Assembly: GCA_001890945.1 (NCBI GenBank)
Contig: MLAX01000004.1
Location: 372,001 to 436,000, forward strand
Source: Alphaproteobacteria bacterium AO1-B
GTDB lineage: Bacteria > Pseudomonadota > Alphaproteobacteria > Rhizobiales > Stappiaceae
DNA length: 64,000 nucleotides
Reading direction: 5' to 3'
The notes under the pieces were generated by a model. That model worked only from the letters and a program-made list of their open reading frames with translations, searched no databases and was not told where the DNA came from. Both the position numbers and the translations under genes were made by a program. This document shows positions 8,385-16,332 of the stretch, piece by piece. Within the stretch, counting starts at the first letter, position 1. Every line of letters begins with the position of its first letter.

Positions 8385-10445
8385 ATGGCCATGGGGACGA
8401 CGGCGCGCCGTTTGGAAAGCTATGTGGAGGGCGCCTGGCGCCGCGGAGACGGCGACGGCCAACCTGTGTTGAATGCTGCCACCGGAAACGTTCACGCGCT
8501 GATCGGGACCGAGGGGCTCGATTTCAAGGCGGCACTTGCGTGGGGGCGGGCCAAGGGTGGACCGGCGCTGAGAGCCATGACGATCCACGAGCGGGCTTTG
8601 ATGCTGAAGGCCGTCGGCTTGAAGCTGATGGAGCTCAAGGAAGAGTTCTATCTGGAGAACTTTGCGACCGGTGCAACGCGCCGGGACGGCTGGATCGACA
8701 TTGAAGGCGGCATCGGCACGATGCTGACTTTTGCGTCAAAGGCCCGCCGCGAGTTGCCGAATACCAAGGTACTGACCGAGGGGCCGGTGGAAGTCTTGTC
8801 CCGCGACGGATCCTTTGTGGCACAGCACATCCTTTCGCCTTTTATCGGCGTTGCCGTGCACATCAATGCCTACAACTTCCCGGTCTGGGGGATGCTGGAA
8901 AAGATCGCACCGTCCCTGATCGCCGGCATGCCGTGCATCGTCAAACCAGCCTCGCAAACCGCTTATCTGACAGAGCTTGTGGTGCGGCGGATGCTGGAAA
9001 CCGGCCTCTTGCCGGAAGGCGCGCTGCAGATCGTGACCGGGTCAGCCGGTGATCTTCTGGATCATGTCAATGAACAGGATGTGGTCACCTTCACAGGCTC
9101 CGCATCCACCGGCCAAAAACTGAAATCCAGTCCCGCGATCCTCAAGCATTCTGTCCGCTTTACTATGGAAGCCGACAGTTTGAACGCGTCCATTCTGGGT
9201 GCGGATGCCGGTCCAGGGACGGACGAGTTTGATCTTTTCGTGCGCGAAGTCGCAAACGAGATGACTGTCAAGGCGGGCCAAAAATGCACGGCTATTCGAC
9301 GGATCATCGTTCCGAAGATACACGAGCAGGCGGCGGTCGAAGAAATTTCCGCCCGGCTTTCCAAGACGAAAGTTGGTTTGCCGGATGATGATGCCGTACG
9401 TATGGGGGCAATTGTCTCCCTGAAGGACCGCGATGGCGTCAAGGCAAAGGTCGCCGAACTGGCCACTGAAGCGGAGATTGTGTCCGGATCTTTGGACACC
9501 GTTGACCTGGTTTCCGGCGAAGCAGAACGCGGTGCCTTCATGGCGCCGCTACTGCTTCGCTGCGCCAAACCGCTCGACGCTGAGATCGTCCACTCCGTTG
9601 AAGCCTTCGGGCCGGTTGCGACCATCATGTCCTATGAAGACAACCAGGAAGCTGTGGAACTAGCCCGCAAAGGCCGGGGCTCACTTGCATCCTCATTGTT
9701 TTCCAATGATGGGGCGCTGGTTCATGACGTGGTCACTGGTCTTGCGCCGTTCCACGGTCGCGTGTTGATCGGCAATCGCGGATCCGCGAAATCCTCTACA
9801 GGACACGGCTCACCATTGGCACCGCTTGTTCACGGTGGCCCGGGCCGGGCAGGTGGCGGCGAAGAAATGGGCGGCATGCGCGGTGTGAAGCACTTCATGC
9901 AGCGCTCTGCTATTCAGGGCACACCGGAAATGTTGTCCGCGGTGACCGGGCAATGGGTCGATGGAGCATCTGTGCGCACCGACGTCCATCCGTTCCGCAA
10001 ATCGCTTGCCGAGCTCAAGATTGGCGATCAGATTGCCACAAAGGCACGCGAAGTAACGCTGGAAGACGTTGAACATTTCGCAGAGTTTACCGGTGACACC
10101 TTTTACGCGCATATGGACAGCGAAGCGGCCAAGGCAAATCCGTTCTTTGAGGATCGGGTCGCCCATGGGTATCTGATCGCGTCCTTCGCTGCAGGTCTGT
10201 TTGTGGATCCGGAGCCGGGTCCGGTTCTCGCCAACTATGGCGTCGACAATCTCCGGTTCCTGACGCCGGTCTACTTCGGCGACAGCCTGAAAGTCCGCCT
10301 TACATGCAAGGAAATCAATCCGCGCGAGAACGCCGATCACGGCGAGGTGCGCTGGGACTGCCAGGTGACCAACCAGAAGGACGAAGTCGTCGCCCAATAC
10401 GACGTCCTGACCATGGTCGCCAAGACCTGGCCGCAGGCGGCATAA
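8385..10445 (+). CDS. paaZ: Bifunctional oxepin-CoA hydrolase / 3-oxo-5,6-dehydrosuberyl-CoA semialdehyde dehydrogenase
   Basis: A 686-residue fusion protein. Residues about 1-520 are an aldehyde dehydrogenase with catalytic Cys301 (AGQKCTAIRR) and general base Glu262 (MEADSLN). Residues about 535-686 are a MaoC-type hydratase with Asp571 and His576 (GDTFYAH), which opens the oxepin-CoA ring. Together they convert oxepin-CoA to 3-oxo-5,6-dehydrosuberyl-CoA. Length is close to E. coli PaaZ. Both active sites look intact. It is the last gene of the plus-strand operon and is convergent with paaR. Confidence 0.95.
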   Translation: MAMGTTARRLESYVEGAWRRGDGDGQPVLNAATGNVHALIGTEGLDFKAALAWGRAKGGPALRAMTIHERALMLKAVGLKLMELKEEFYLENFATGATRRDGWIDIEGGIGTMLTFASKARRELPNTKVLTEGPVEVLSRDGSFVAQHILSPFIGVAVHINAYNFPVWGMLEKIAPSLIAGMPCIVKPASQTAYLTELVVRRMLETGLLPEGALQIVTGSAGDLLDHVNEQDVVTFTGSASTGQKLKSSPAILKHSVRFTMEADSLNASILGADAGPGTDEFDLFVREVANEMTVKAGQKCTAIRRIIVPKIHEQAAVEEISARLSKTKVGLPDDDAVRMGAIVSLKDRDGVKAKVAELATEAEIVSGSLDTVDLVSGEAERGAFMAPLLLRCAKPLDAEIVHSVEAFGPVATIMSYEDNQEAVELARKGRGSLASSLFSNDGALVHDVVTGLAPFHGRVLIGNRGSAKSSTGHGSPLAPLVHGGPGRAGGGEEMGGMRGVKHFMQRSAIQGTPEMLSAVTGQWVDGASVRTDVHPFRKSLAELKIGDQIATKAREVTLEDVEHFAEFTGDTFYAHMDSEAAKANPFFEDRVAHGYLIASFAAGLFVDPEPGPVLANYGVDNLRFLTPVYFGDSLKVRLTCKEINPRENADHGEVRWDCQVTNQKDEVVAQYDVLTMVAKTWPQAA

Positions 10446-10457
10446 AACCATTTGGTG

Positions 10458-10489
10458 TTGCCGGTCAGCTGGTGAAGCGTGACCGGCAA
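10458..10489. terminator. Stem-loop between convergent paaZ and paaR
   Basis: A perfect 10-base-pair inverted repeat (TTGCCGGTCA and TGACCGGCAA, 12-base loop) fills the 49-base gap between the two convergent genes. There is no T run on either strand, so it is not a classical terminator, but its position suggests 3'-end formation or transcript protection for both genes. Confidence 0.5.
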
Positions 10490-10494
10490 GCCAT

Positions 10495-11094
10495 TCAGCG
10501 GACTGCCTTGACGCCTTCCAGGATCAAGGTGGTGGCGACCTTGGCGTAGTCTTCGCGCGAGATCGGCCCACCTTCCTTGAACCACATGTAGACCCAGTTC
10601 ATCATACCGAAGAGCGACATTGTCACGGGCATGAGGAGGGGGCGGTCTGGGGTGTCGAGGTGCGGATGGATGTCCTTCAAGGCATTGGAAAAGTGCCGGA
10701 CAATGCGCCGCTCGATTGCGACGATTTCACTCTTTTGTTCGTCCGACAACGCGGGGCCTGCATTGAGCTGTACCTTATGCTGATCATCGGCTCCCCGGTA
10801 GGAATCAAGAACGGTCATCACGAGAGTCTGTAGCCGGTCTTCCGGTGGTAGGGTCGGATCGTCTGCTTCCTCCAGTGCCTTGTTGAGGATTGCCAAGTGA
10901 GAATGGATAATCTCGAAAATCAGCGCGTCTTTCGACGGGTAGTAGTGATAGAGCAGGGATTTTGAAACGCCGGCTTCCTGAGCGATCTGCGCCATGGAGG
11001 CCTTCTCCATGCCTTGTGTTGCGAAGACATTGGCTGCCGTCAGCAGAAGGCCATGCTGTTTTTCCTCAAAATCATTGGCGCGGGTTCTCGCCAT
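10495..11094 (-). CDS. paaR: TetR-family regulator of phenylacetate catabolism
   Basis: A 199-residue TetR repressor. The N-terminal helix-turn-helix spans about residues 10-57 (MAQIAQEAGVSKSLLYHYYPSKDALI). The C-terminal ligand domain is like that of PaaR-type regulators, which release DNA on binding phenylacetyl-CoA in characterised bacteria. I chose the ATG at 11094 (ribosome site GGAG, spacing 9) over an in-frame ATG 42 bases upstream. It lies downstream of paaK on the same strand after a 131-base gap that holds a weak hairpin (11167-11193). Probable targets are the motifs at 2457 and 13871. Confidence 0.85.
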   Translation of the reverse strand: MARTRANDFEEKQHGLLLTAANVFATQGMEKASMAQIAQEAGVSKSLLYHYYPSKDALIFEIIHSHLAILNKALEEADDPTLPPEDRLQTLVMTVLDSYRGADDQHKVQLNAGPALSDEQKSEIVAIERRIVRHFSNALKDIHPHLDTPDRPLLMPVTMSLFGMMNWVYMWFKEGGPISREDYAKVATTLILEGVKAVR

Positions 11095-11225
11095 GTGTTT
11101 GGAGCTCCATTTCTTGACACGGTGCCGCCATAGCAACTCAATGCCTTTTTTAAGTCAATGTAGAGCGAAGCCGACCAATGCCTGGCCGGCTTCAACTCAT
11201 TGGGGATAGAAAAGCGACGACTGAT

Positions 11226-12536
11226 TCAGTCCTTGGGCCGGTTGTCGATAACCCGCTTGGCTTTGCCTTCTGAGCGCTGCAGTTTATCCGGTTCGTGGAT
11301 CTCGATTTTTGAAGAAATCCCGATTGTTGATTTGATGTGGTGTGCCAGCTCTTTGGCCGACGCTTCCCTTGCCTCGCTGCTGCTGGCATCCGGCATCGCT
11401 TCTCCATGAACGATCATCGCATCCATGCGGCCAGAACGGACGAGCTCGATATGGAAATGCGCCGCAATACCTTCACATTTCAGGATCTGCTCCTCGATCT
11501 GGGTCGGGAAAACATTGACGCCGCGCAGGATGATCATGTCGTCGCTGCGACCGGTGATTTTTTCAATTCTGCGCATGGAGCGGGCAGTTCCTGGCAGGAT
11601 GCGGGTCAGGTCGCGGGTCCGGTAGCGGACCATCGGCAGGCCTTCCTTGGTCAGTGTCGTGAAGACCAATTCACCCATCTCACCGTCTGGCAGGACCTCT
11701 TCCGTCACCGGATCGATGATTTCCGGATAGAAATGGTCTTCCCAAACATGGAGGCCGTCCTTGGTCTCAACACACTCTTGGGCAACGCCAGGGCCCATGA
11801 TTTCCGAGAGGCCATAAATGTCGACGGCATGCATGTCGAAGGCCTGTTCGATTTCCTGTCGCATGGCATTTGTCCACGGCTCTGCGCCGAAAATGCCAAC
11901 CTTCAGCGAGCTTTGACGGGCGTCGAGGCCACGGCGCCGGTATTCGTCCAAAATGGACAGCATGTAGGACGGCGTTACCATGATGACGTCCGGCTTGAAG
12001 TCTTCGATCAGAGTGACCTGACGCTCTGTCATGCCACCGGAAATCGGGACGACCGTGCAGCCAAGTTTTTCCGCACCATAGTGGGCGCCAAGCCCGCCGG
12101 TGAAGAGGCCATAACCATAGGCATTGTGCAGGATGTTGCCTTTGCGCCCCCCGGCTGCGCGGATGGAGCGGGCAATCAGATCTGACCAGTTGGAAATGTC
12201 ATTGGCGGTATATCCGACCACCGTCGGCTTGCCTGTGGTGCCGGAGGAGCCGTGGATCCGGACGAGGTCTTCACGCGGTGTCGCGAACATGCCGAACGGA
12301 TAAGTGTCGCGCAAATCCTGTTTCACGGTGAAAGGGAATTTCGCCATGTCTGCCAGAGTTTTGAAATCACCCGGATGCGCGCCGTGTTCATCAAAGCGCA
12401 TCTTGAAGAACGAAGAGTTGTCGTAGGCGTGGGACAGCGTCCAGGCGAGGCGCTTTTCCTGAAGGGCTGCAATCTCGTCACGGCTTGCAATTTCGATGGG
12501 GTCCAGAGTGGCGCGATCCGGTGTGAGATCGATCAT
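11226..12536 (-). CDS. paaK: Phenylacetate-CoA ligase
   Basis: A 436-residue AMP-forming ligase that activates phenylacetate to phenylacetyl-CoA, the entry step of the pathway. Visible motifs are the ATP-binding loop RIHGSSGTTGKPTVVGYT, the segment YGLSEIMGPGV and the C-terminal RSDDMIILRGVNVFP. Length matches PaaK. The start at 12536 has GGAGGA 8 bases upstream. It sits 35 bases after paaI in the minus-strand paaG-paaI-paaK-paaR group. Confidence 0.95.
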   Translation of the reverse strand: MIDLTPDRATLDPIEIASRDEIAALQEKRLAWTLSHAYDNSSFFKMRFDEHGAHPGDFKTLADMAKFPFTVKQDLRDTYPFGMFATPREDLVRIHGSSGTTGKPTVVGYTANDISNWSDLIARSIRAAGGRKGNILHNAYGYGLFTGGLGAHYGAEKLGCTVVPISGGMTERQVTLIEDFKPDVIMVTPSYMLSILDEYRRRGLDARQSSLKVGIFGAEPWTNAMRQEIEQAFDMHAVDIYGLSEIMGPGVAQECVETKDGLHVWEDHFYPEIIDPVTEEVLPDGEMGELVFTTLTKEGLPMVRYRTRDLTRILPGTARSMRRIEKITGRSDDMIILRGVNVFPTQIEEQILKCEGIAAHFHIELVRSGRMDAMIVHGEAMPDASSSEAREASAKELAHHIKSTIGISSKIEIHEPDKLQRSEGKAKRVIDNRPKD

Positions 12537-12571
12537 GTGTTTCCTCCACAAGGTGCTGGTCAGGCCGGCAG

Positions 12572-13018
12572 TTATTCTGTTGGCAAAAAGGTGCGATTGA
12601 TAGTGCGGGAGTGGCCGCGAAATTGGGCGATTACGGTTCCGTCGCCACGGGCTACGCTGATGTCGTAAATGCCGGAGCGTCCGGTACGGGAGACCTCACG
12701 TGCCGAGGCGGTCAAGAGATCGTTCAGACTGCCCGGAGCGATGTAGGTGACCGAACAGTGCTGGGCGACGGTGACTTGATTGTACGTGTTGCAGGCAAAA
12801 GCGAAGGCACTGTCGGCCAACGCAAAGATATAGCCGCCGTGACAGTTGCCATGGCCGTTGGTCATGTCCTTCGTCACGGTCATGGAGATATCTGCTTCGC
12901 CTGGCGCCACGTGAAGCAGTTTCATGCCGAGCTTCTGAGAGGCGTTGTCCTCCTCCCACATCAGCTTGGCGCAGGTTTCTGCCAGCTGCTGCGGGCTGAA
13001 TTCAGATATGTGTTTCAT
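12572..13018 (-). CDS. paaI: Hydroxyphenylacetyl-CoA thioesterase (hotdog fold)
   Basis: A 148-residue hotdog-fold thioesterase. It carries the PaaI signature GHGNCHGGYIFALADSAFAFACN, including the HGG turn at residues 60-62 and the catalytic-type Asp69. Known PaaI releases CoA from ring-hydroxylated phenylacetyl-CoA dead ends, rescuing CoA. The start at 13018 lies immediately after the paaG stop, which implies coupled translation; the frame is open further upstream but inside paaG. Confidence 0.92.
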   Translation of the reverse strand: MKHISEFSPQQLAETCAKLMWEEDNASQKLGMKLLHVAPGEADISMTVTKDMTNGHGNCHGGYIFALADSAFAFACNTYNQVTVAQHCSVTYIAPGSLNDLLTASAREVSRTGRSGIYDISVARGDGTVIAQFRGHSRTINRTFLPTE

Positions 13019-13019
13019 G

Positions 13020-13814
13020 TCATTCACCGCGAAACTGTGCAGGGCGTTTTTCCAAAAACGCAATTACACCTTCAGCATAATCGTCGGTGAAGCCTGCTGT
13101 CTGCTGGCAATCCCGCTCCATGTCGAGATGCGTGTCGAGATCCTGATCGGCGGCGGCCTGAATGAGACGTTTGGTGAGGCCCAGTCCGACGGTAGGGCCA
13201 GCAGCCAGCTTCTCAGCCAGTGCGGTCGCCTCTTCAAGGAGAGCAGCATCATCGACCGCTTTCCAGATCAGGCCCCAGCTTTCGGCCTGTTCGGCCAGTA
13301 GCGGTTCCCCAAGGAGGGCGAGAGCTTTAGCACGTGGTTCTCCTAGAATGCGGGGCAGAGACCAGCTGCCGCCAGCATCCGGGATCAGTCCTATCTTGGA
13401 AAAGGCCTGGATAAACTTTGCCGAGCGTGCCGCCAGAACGATGTCACAGGCAAGGGCGATGTTTGCTCCTGCACCAGCAGCCACGCCATTCACCGCGCAG
13501 ACGATTGGTTTTTCCAGGCTGCGGATCAGGCGCAGGGTCGGATTGTAAAATGTCTCGATCGTATGTCCGAGATCTGAGCGTTCTCCGCCTTTTCTCGGGT
13601 CCCGGTCGCCGAGATCCTGCCCGGCACAAAAGCCCCTCCCGGATCCTGTCAACAATACCGAGCGGACTGCTTTTTCGGAATGCGCGCGCTCAATTTCTGC
13701 GCGAAATGACCGGTGCATTTCCTCGTTAAACGAGTTGAGTTTGTCCGGACGATTGAGCGTTAGCTTCAAAACGCCTTTATTTATTTCCGAAATAACAGTC
13801 TGAATTTCCGACAT
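13020..13814 (-). CDS. paaG: Ring-1,2-epoxyphenylacetyl-CoA isomerase (enoyl-CoA hydratase family)
   Basis: A 264-residue crotonase-fold protein. It has the oxyanion-hole segments GRGFCAGQDL and NGVAAGAGANIALACD and the acid residue Asp146 in GLIPDAGGSW, the pattern of PaaG. PaaG turns the ring epoxide into the seven-membered oxepin-CoA. It is the first gene of the minus-strand arm and faces the candidate operator at 13871. PaaF-type hydratases share the fold, so PaaG is chosen for the PDAGG pattern and context. No separate paaF or paaH is visible in the window. Confidence 0.88.
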   Translation of the reverse strand: MSEIQTVISEINKGVLKLTLNRPDKLNSFNEEMHRSFRAEIERAHSEKAVRSVLLTGSGRGFCAGQDLGDRDPRKGGERSDLGHTIETFYNPTLRLIRSLEKPIVCAVNGVAAGAGANIALACDIVLAARSAKFIQAFSKIGLIPDAGGSWSLPRILGEPRAKALALLGEPLLAEQAESWGLIWKAVDDAALLEEATALAEKLAAGPTVGLGLTKRLIQAAADQDLDTHLDMERDCQQTAGFTDDYAEGVIAFLEKRPAQFRGE

Positions 13815-13870
13815 TTTTCTCTCCCTGACATCATTTTCTCACGATGCCGACAAAACAAATCGTTGCATAA

Positions 13871-13884
13871 ACCGTCCGGTCGGT
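13871..13884. promoter_or_regulatory. Candidate PaaR operator between paaG and the liv-type transporter operon
   Basis: ACCGTCCGGTCGGT is a near-perfect dyad centred on CCGG, 57 bases upstream of the paaG start. It shares 11 of 14 bases with 2457-2470. Its position in a divergent promoter region would allow control of both paaG-IKR and the ABC transporter operon to the right. Confidence 0.6.
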
Positions 13885-13902
13885 CAATTATAAGAACTGA
13901 GG

Positions 13903-13918
13903 CGTAACGCTCGTTACG
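13903..13918. promoter_or_regulatory. Palindrome CGTAACG-CT-CGTTACG
   Basis: A perfect 7+7 inverted repeat with a two-base centre, 18 bases to the right of the candidate PaaR site. It is unlike that site, so a second regulator may act here, on the rightward transcript. No owner can be named. Confidence 0.4.
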
Positions 13919-13936
13919 GACTTGGGAGGAGACATT

Positions 13937-14197
13937 ATGCCAAAACTGCTTGGCCGGCATTACCGAATGTTGAGCGCTGCGTTCTCGGTGATCGGGGACC
14001 AGAGCGTTCGAATGTTGGTTTCAGTGTTTTCTAAACCGGCAAACCGACACAGCATTCCGCTGCCCCGCCCGGCAAAACCCAGGTCAACCGGCGTCTCCAA
14101 TTCGATCCGCAATGATCAGCAAAGCGTGGCCGGCAGAGCATTTGCTCACCTCAGCCGTTTTCGTCGCATCACTGACCGGAGCTCTCACAGCAGCTGA
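13937..14197 (+). CDS. Possible leader open reading frame, unknown
   Basis: An 86-codon frame beginning at an ATG with a strong GGGAGGAG ribosome site 6 bases upstream, between the operator region and the binding-protein gene at 14245. The predicted product is Arg- and Ser-rich (ending FRRITDRSSHSS) and resembles nothing I recognise. The ribosome site is good but the amino-acid composition looks random, so this may be a non-coding leader. Apart from this frame and the two dyads, the 430 bases between paaG and the transporter gene contain nothing I can name. Confidence 0.25.
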   Translation: MPKLLGRHYRMLSAAFSVIGDQSVRMLVSVFSKPANRHSIPLPRPAKPRSTGVSNSIRNDQQSVAGRAFAHLSRFRRITDRSSHSS

Positions 14198-14244
14198 CCC
14201 CGGCTGCCCGTCACTTCGGAATTTTCACACTCTGGGAGGAAATC

Positions 14245-15384
14245 ATGAACGTTACCAATACAGCTCTCGCCACCTTGATGGTTCTGGGAACAGTCACAGG
14301 CGCCGCCGCCGACATCAAGTTGGGTGCCAGCCTGTCCGCGTCCGGCCCTGCTGCCTTTCTCGGTGACCCGGAAGCAAAGACCCTTTACATGCTCGTTGAT
14401 GATCTCAACGCCAAGGGTGGGATCAACGGTGAAAAGATCGAGCTGGTGATTTACGACGATGGCGGGGATCCGAACAAGGCGCGCACCTTTGCAACGCGGC
14501 TGGTGGAAGATGATGAAGTTGTTGCCATCATTGGCGGGTCCACGACGGGTACGACCATGTCCATCCTGTCGGTTGCCGAAGATGAGGGTATTCCTTTCAT
14601 CTCACTCGCTGGTGCAATCCAAATCATTGATCCGGTGCGCGAGTATGTCTTCAAGACACCGCATACCGACCGCATGGCCTGTGAGAAGATCTTCACGGAT
14701 ATGCAGAAGAACGGCATCACCAAGATCGGAATGATTTCCGGTACCGGCGGATTTGGCGCGTCGATGGAAGCCCAATGCGTTGATGTTGCTGGCAACTATG
14801 GTGTCAATATCCTGGTGCAAGAGACCTACTCCCGTCAGGACGCTGACATGACCCCGCAGCTTACCAAGATCAAGTCTACCGATGGTGTTGAGGCCGTTCT
14901 GAATCCGGGCTTCGGTCAGGGGCCGGCCATCGTCACCCGGAACTATGCCCAGCTTGGGATTGATCTGCCGCTTTACCAAAGCCATGGAGTTGCCTCCGAT
15001 GGTTTCATTGAGCTGGCCGGAAAGGAGGCTGCTGAAGGTGTGCGTCTTCCAGGCACCGCGCTGCTCATTGCAGACATCATGGAAGAGGGGGATCCGCAGA
15101 AGGAAGTGGTGATCGCTTACAAGACTGCGTACGAGGAAGAATACGGCGAAGCGGTTTCGACCTTTGGCGGCTATGCGCATGATGCCTTCCGGCTGATGAC
15201 GGATGCAATGGCCCGTGCAGGCAGCTCGGATCCAAGTGCGATCCGTGATGCTCTTGAAGCAACCAACGGCATGGTCGGCACGACCGGCACCTACACTTTC
15301 AGCCCGGATGATCACCTGGGGCTCGATCTTAGTGCGTTCCGCATGCTCGAAATTCGCGACGGCAAGTGGACTTCGATCGACTGA
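14245..15384 (+). CDS. Branched-chain amino acid-type ABC transporter, periplasmic binding protein
   Basis: A 379-residue secreted solute-binding protein of the LivJ/ANL receptor class. A signal peptide covers about residues 1-22 (cleavage after GAAA). The mature start DIKLGASLSASGPAAFLGDPEAKTL and the segment IIGGSTTGTTMS are typical. It has a GGGAGG ribosome site. It heads a five-gene operon with two permeases and two ATPases. Such systems carry branched-chain amino acids but also aromatic acids; the position next to the phenylacetate genes suggests an aromatic acid, which is inference. Confidence 0.9.
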   Translation: MNVTNTALATLMVLGTVTGAAADIKLGASLSASGPAAFLGDPEAKTLYMLVDDLNAKGGINGEKIELVIYDDGGDPNKARTFATRLVEDDEVVAIIGGSTTGTTMSILSVAEDEGIPFISLAGAIQIIDPVREYVFKTPHTDRMACEKIFTDMQKNGITKIGMISGTGGFGASMEAQCVDVAGNYGVNILVQETYSRQDADMTPQLTKIKSTDGVEAVLNPGFGQGPAIVTRNYAQLGIDLPLYQSHGVASDGFIELAGKEAAEGVRLPGTALLIADIMEEGDPQKEVVIAYKTAYEEEYGEAVSTFGGYAHDAFRLMTDAMARAGSSDPSAIRDALEATNGMVGTTGTYTFSPDDHLGLDLSAFRMLEIRDGKWTSID

Positions 15385-15394
15385 TGTTTCTTTC

Positions 15395-15421
15395 GGAAGC
15401 CGGGCAACAAGTCCGGCTTCC
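15395..15421 (+). other. Intercistronic stem-loop after the binding-protein gene
   Basis: GGAAGCCGG and CCGGCTTCC form a perfect 9-base-pair stem with a 9-base loop, 10 bases after the stop of the binding-protein gene and 35 before the permease gene. There is no T run directly after it. Hairpins here usually protect the upstream message so that the binding protein is made in excess of the membrane parts. Confidence 0.65.
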
Positions 15422-15456
15422 AACCTTGCACACAAAATCCCGCTTAGGAGACGTCG

Positions 15457-16329
15457 ATGGACGCATTGATGCAGTTCGTCTTTTCCGGCTTGACCGTCGG
15501 CGCGGTCTACGCCCTTGTCGCGCTTGGCTTCACCATCATTTACAACGCCTCGGACGTGGTGAACTTTGCCCAGGGCGAATTCGTCATGCTTGGCGGCATG
15601 ATCACCGTTTTCGCTTTCGATGCGGGTCTGCCGTTGCCCTTGGCGGCTTTGATTGCAATCGTGGCAACAGCAGCCATTGGTGTGGCGCTGAACAAGTTCG
15701 CGATCGAGCCTGCGCGGGGCGCGCCGGTTGTCTCCCTGATCATCATTACCATCGGGGCCTCGATCCTGATCCGCGGTGCGACACAGGTCCTGTTCGACAA
15801 GCAGTTGCACCGTCTGCCAGCGTTCTCCGGGGATGATCCGATCCATCTTCTCGGCGCGACGCTGCTGCCGCAGAGCCTTTGGGTGATTGGCGGAGCCATT
15901 GCGATTTTCACAGCGCTGTGGCTGTTTTTCACGCGTACGCTTTTGGGCAAAGCAGTTCTGGCAACGGCGAACAATCGGCTGGCCGCACAGCTCGTCGGCA
16001 TCAACACCGGTTTCGTCATGACGTTGTCCTTCGCCTTGTCGGCGGCCATCGGTGCGTTGGCCGGTGTTCTGGTCACACCAATCACCCTGGTGAGCTATGA
16101 CGTCGGTGTCGGCCTCGCCCTCAAAGGGTTTGCGGCTGCAATGCTCGGCGGCATGGGAAATCCGAAAGGGGCTTTGGTCGGCGGGTTGCTGCTCGGCCTG
16201 TTTGAAGCCCTAACGGCTGGATACATCTCCTCCCAGTACAAGGAAGCGGTCGCCTTTGTCGTGATCCTTGCTGTGCTTTTTGTCATGCCACAGGGCCTAT
16301 TCGGTCAAAAGACGACAGAAAGGGTCTAG
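15457..16329 (+). CDS. Branched-chain amino acid-type ABC transporter permease, LivH type
   Basis: A 290-residue inner-membrane permease with about eight hydrophobic helices. Family landmarks are the N-terminal FSGLTVGAVYALVALGFTIIYNASDVVNFAQGEFVMLG and the C-terminal FAAAMLGGMGNPKGALVGGLLLGL coupling region. It lies 3 bases before the LivM-type gene. It would form the channel together with that protein. Confidence 0.93.
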   Translation: MDALMQFVFSGLTVGAVYALVALGFTIIYNASDVVNFAQGEFVMLGGMITVFAFDAGLPLPLAALIAIVATAAIGVALNKFAIEPARGAPVVSLIIITIGASILIRGATQVLFDKQLHRLPAFSGDDPIHLLGATLLPQSLWVIGGAIAIFTALWLFFTRTLLGKAVLATANNRLAAQLVGINTGFVMTLSFALSAAIGALAGVLVTPITLVSYDVGVGLALKGFAAAMLGGMGNPKGALVGGLLLGLFEALTAGYISSQYKEAVAFVVILAVLFVMPQGLFGQKTTERV

Positions 16330-16332
16330 GTG

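Noticed and set aside
11167-11193. GAAGCCG/CGGCTTC inverted repeat between paaK and paaR
   Set aside because: A 7-base-pair stem with a 13-base loop and no T run; too weak to call a terminator.
14602-15846. A 414-codon minus-strand frame opposite the liv-type binding protein gene
   Set aside because: It is antisense to a well-supported gene with signal peptide and ribosome site; the product is His/Arg-rich shadow sequence.
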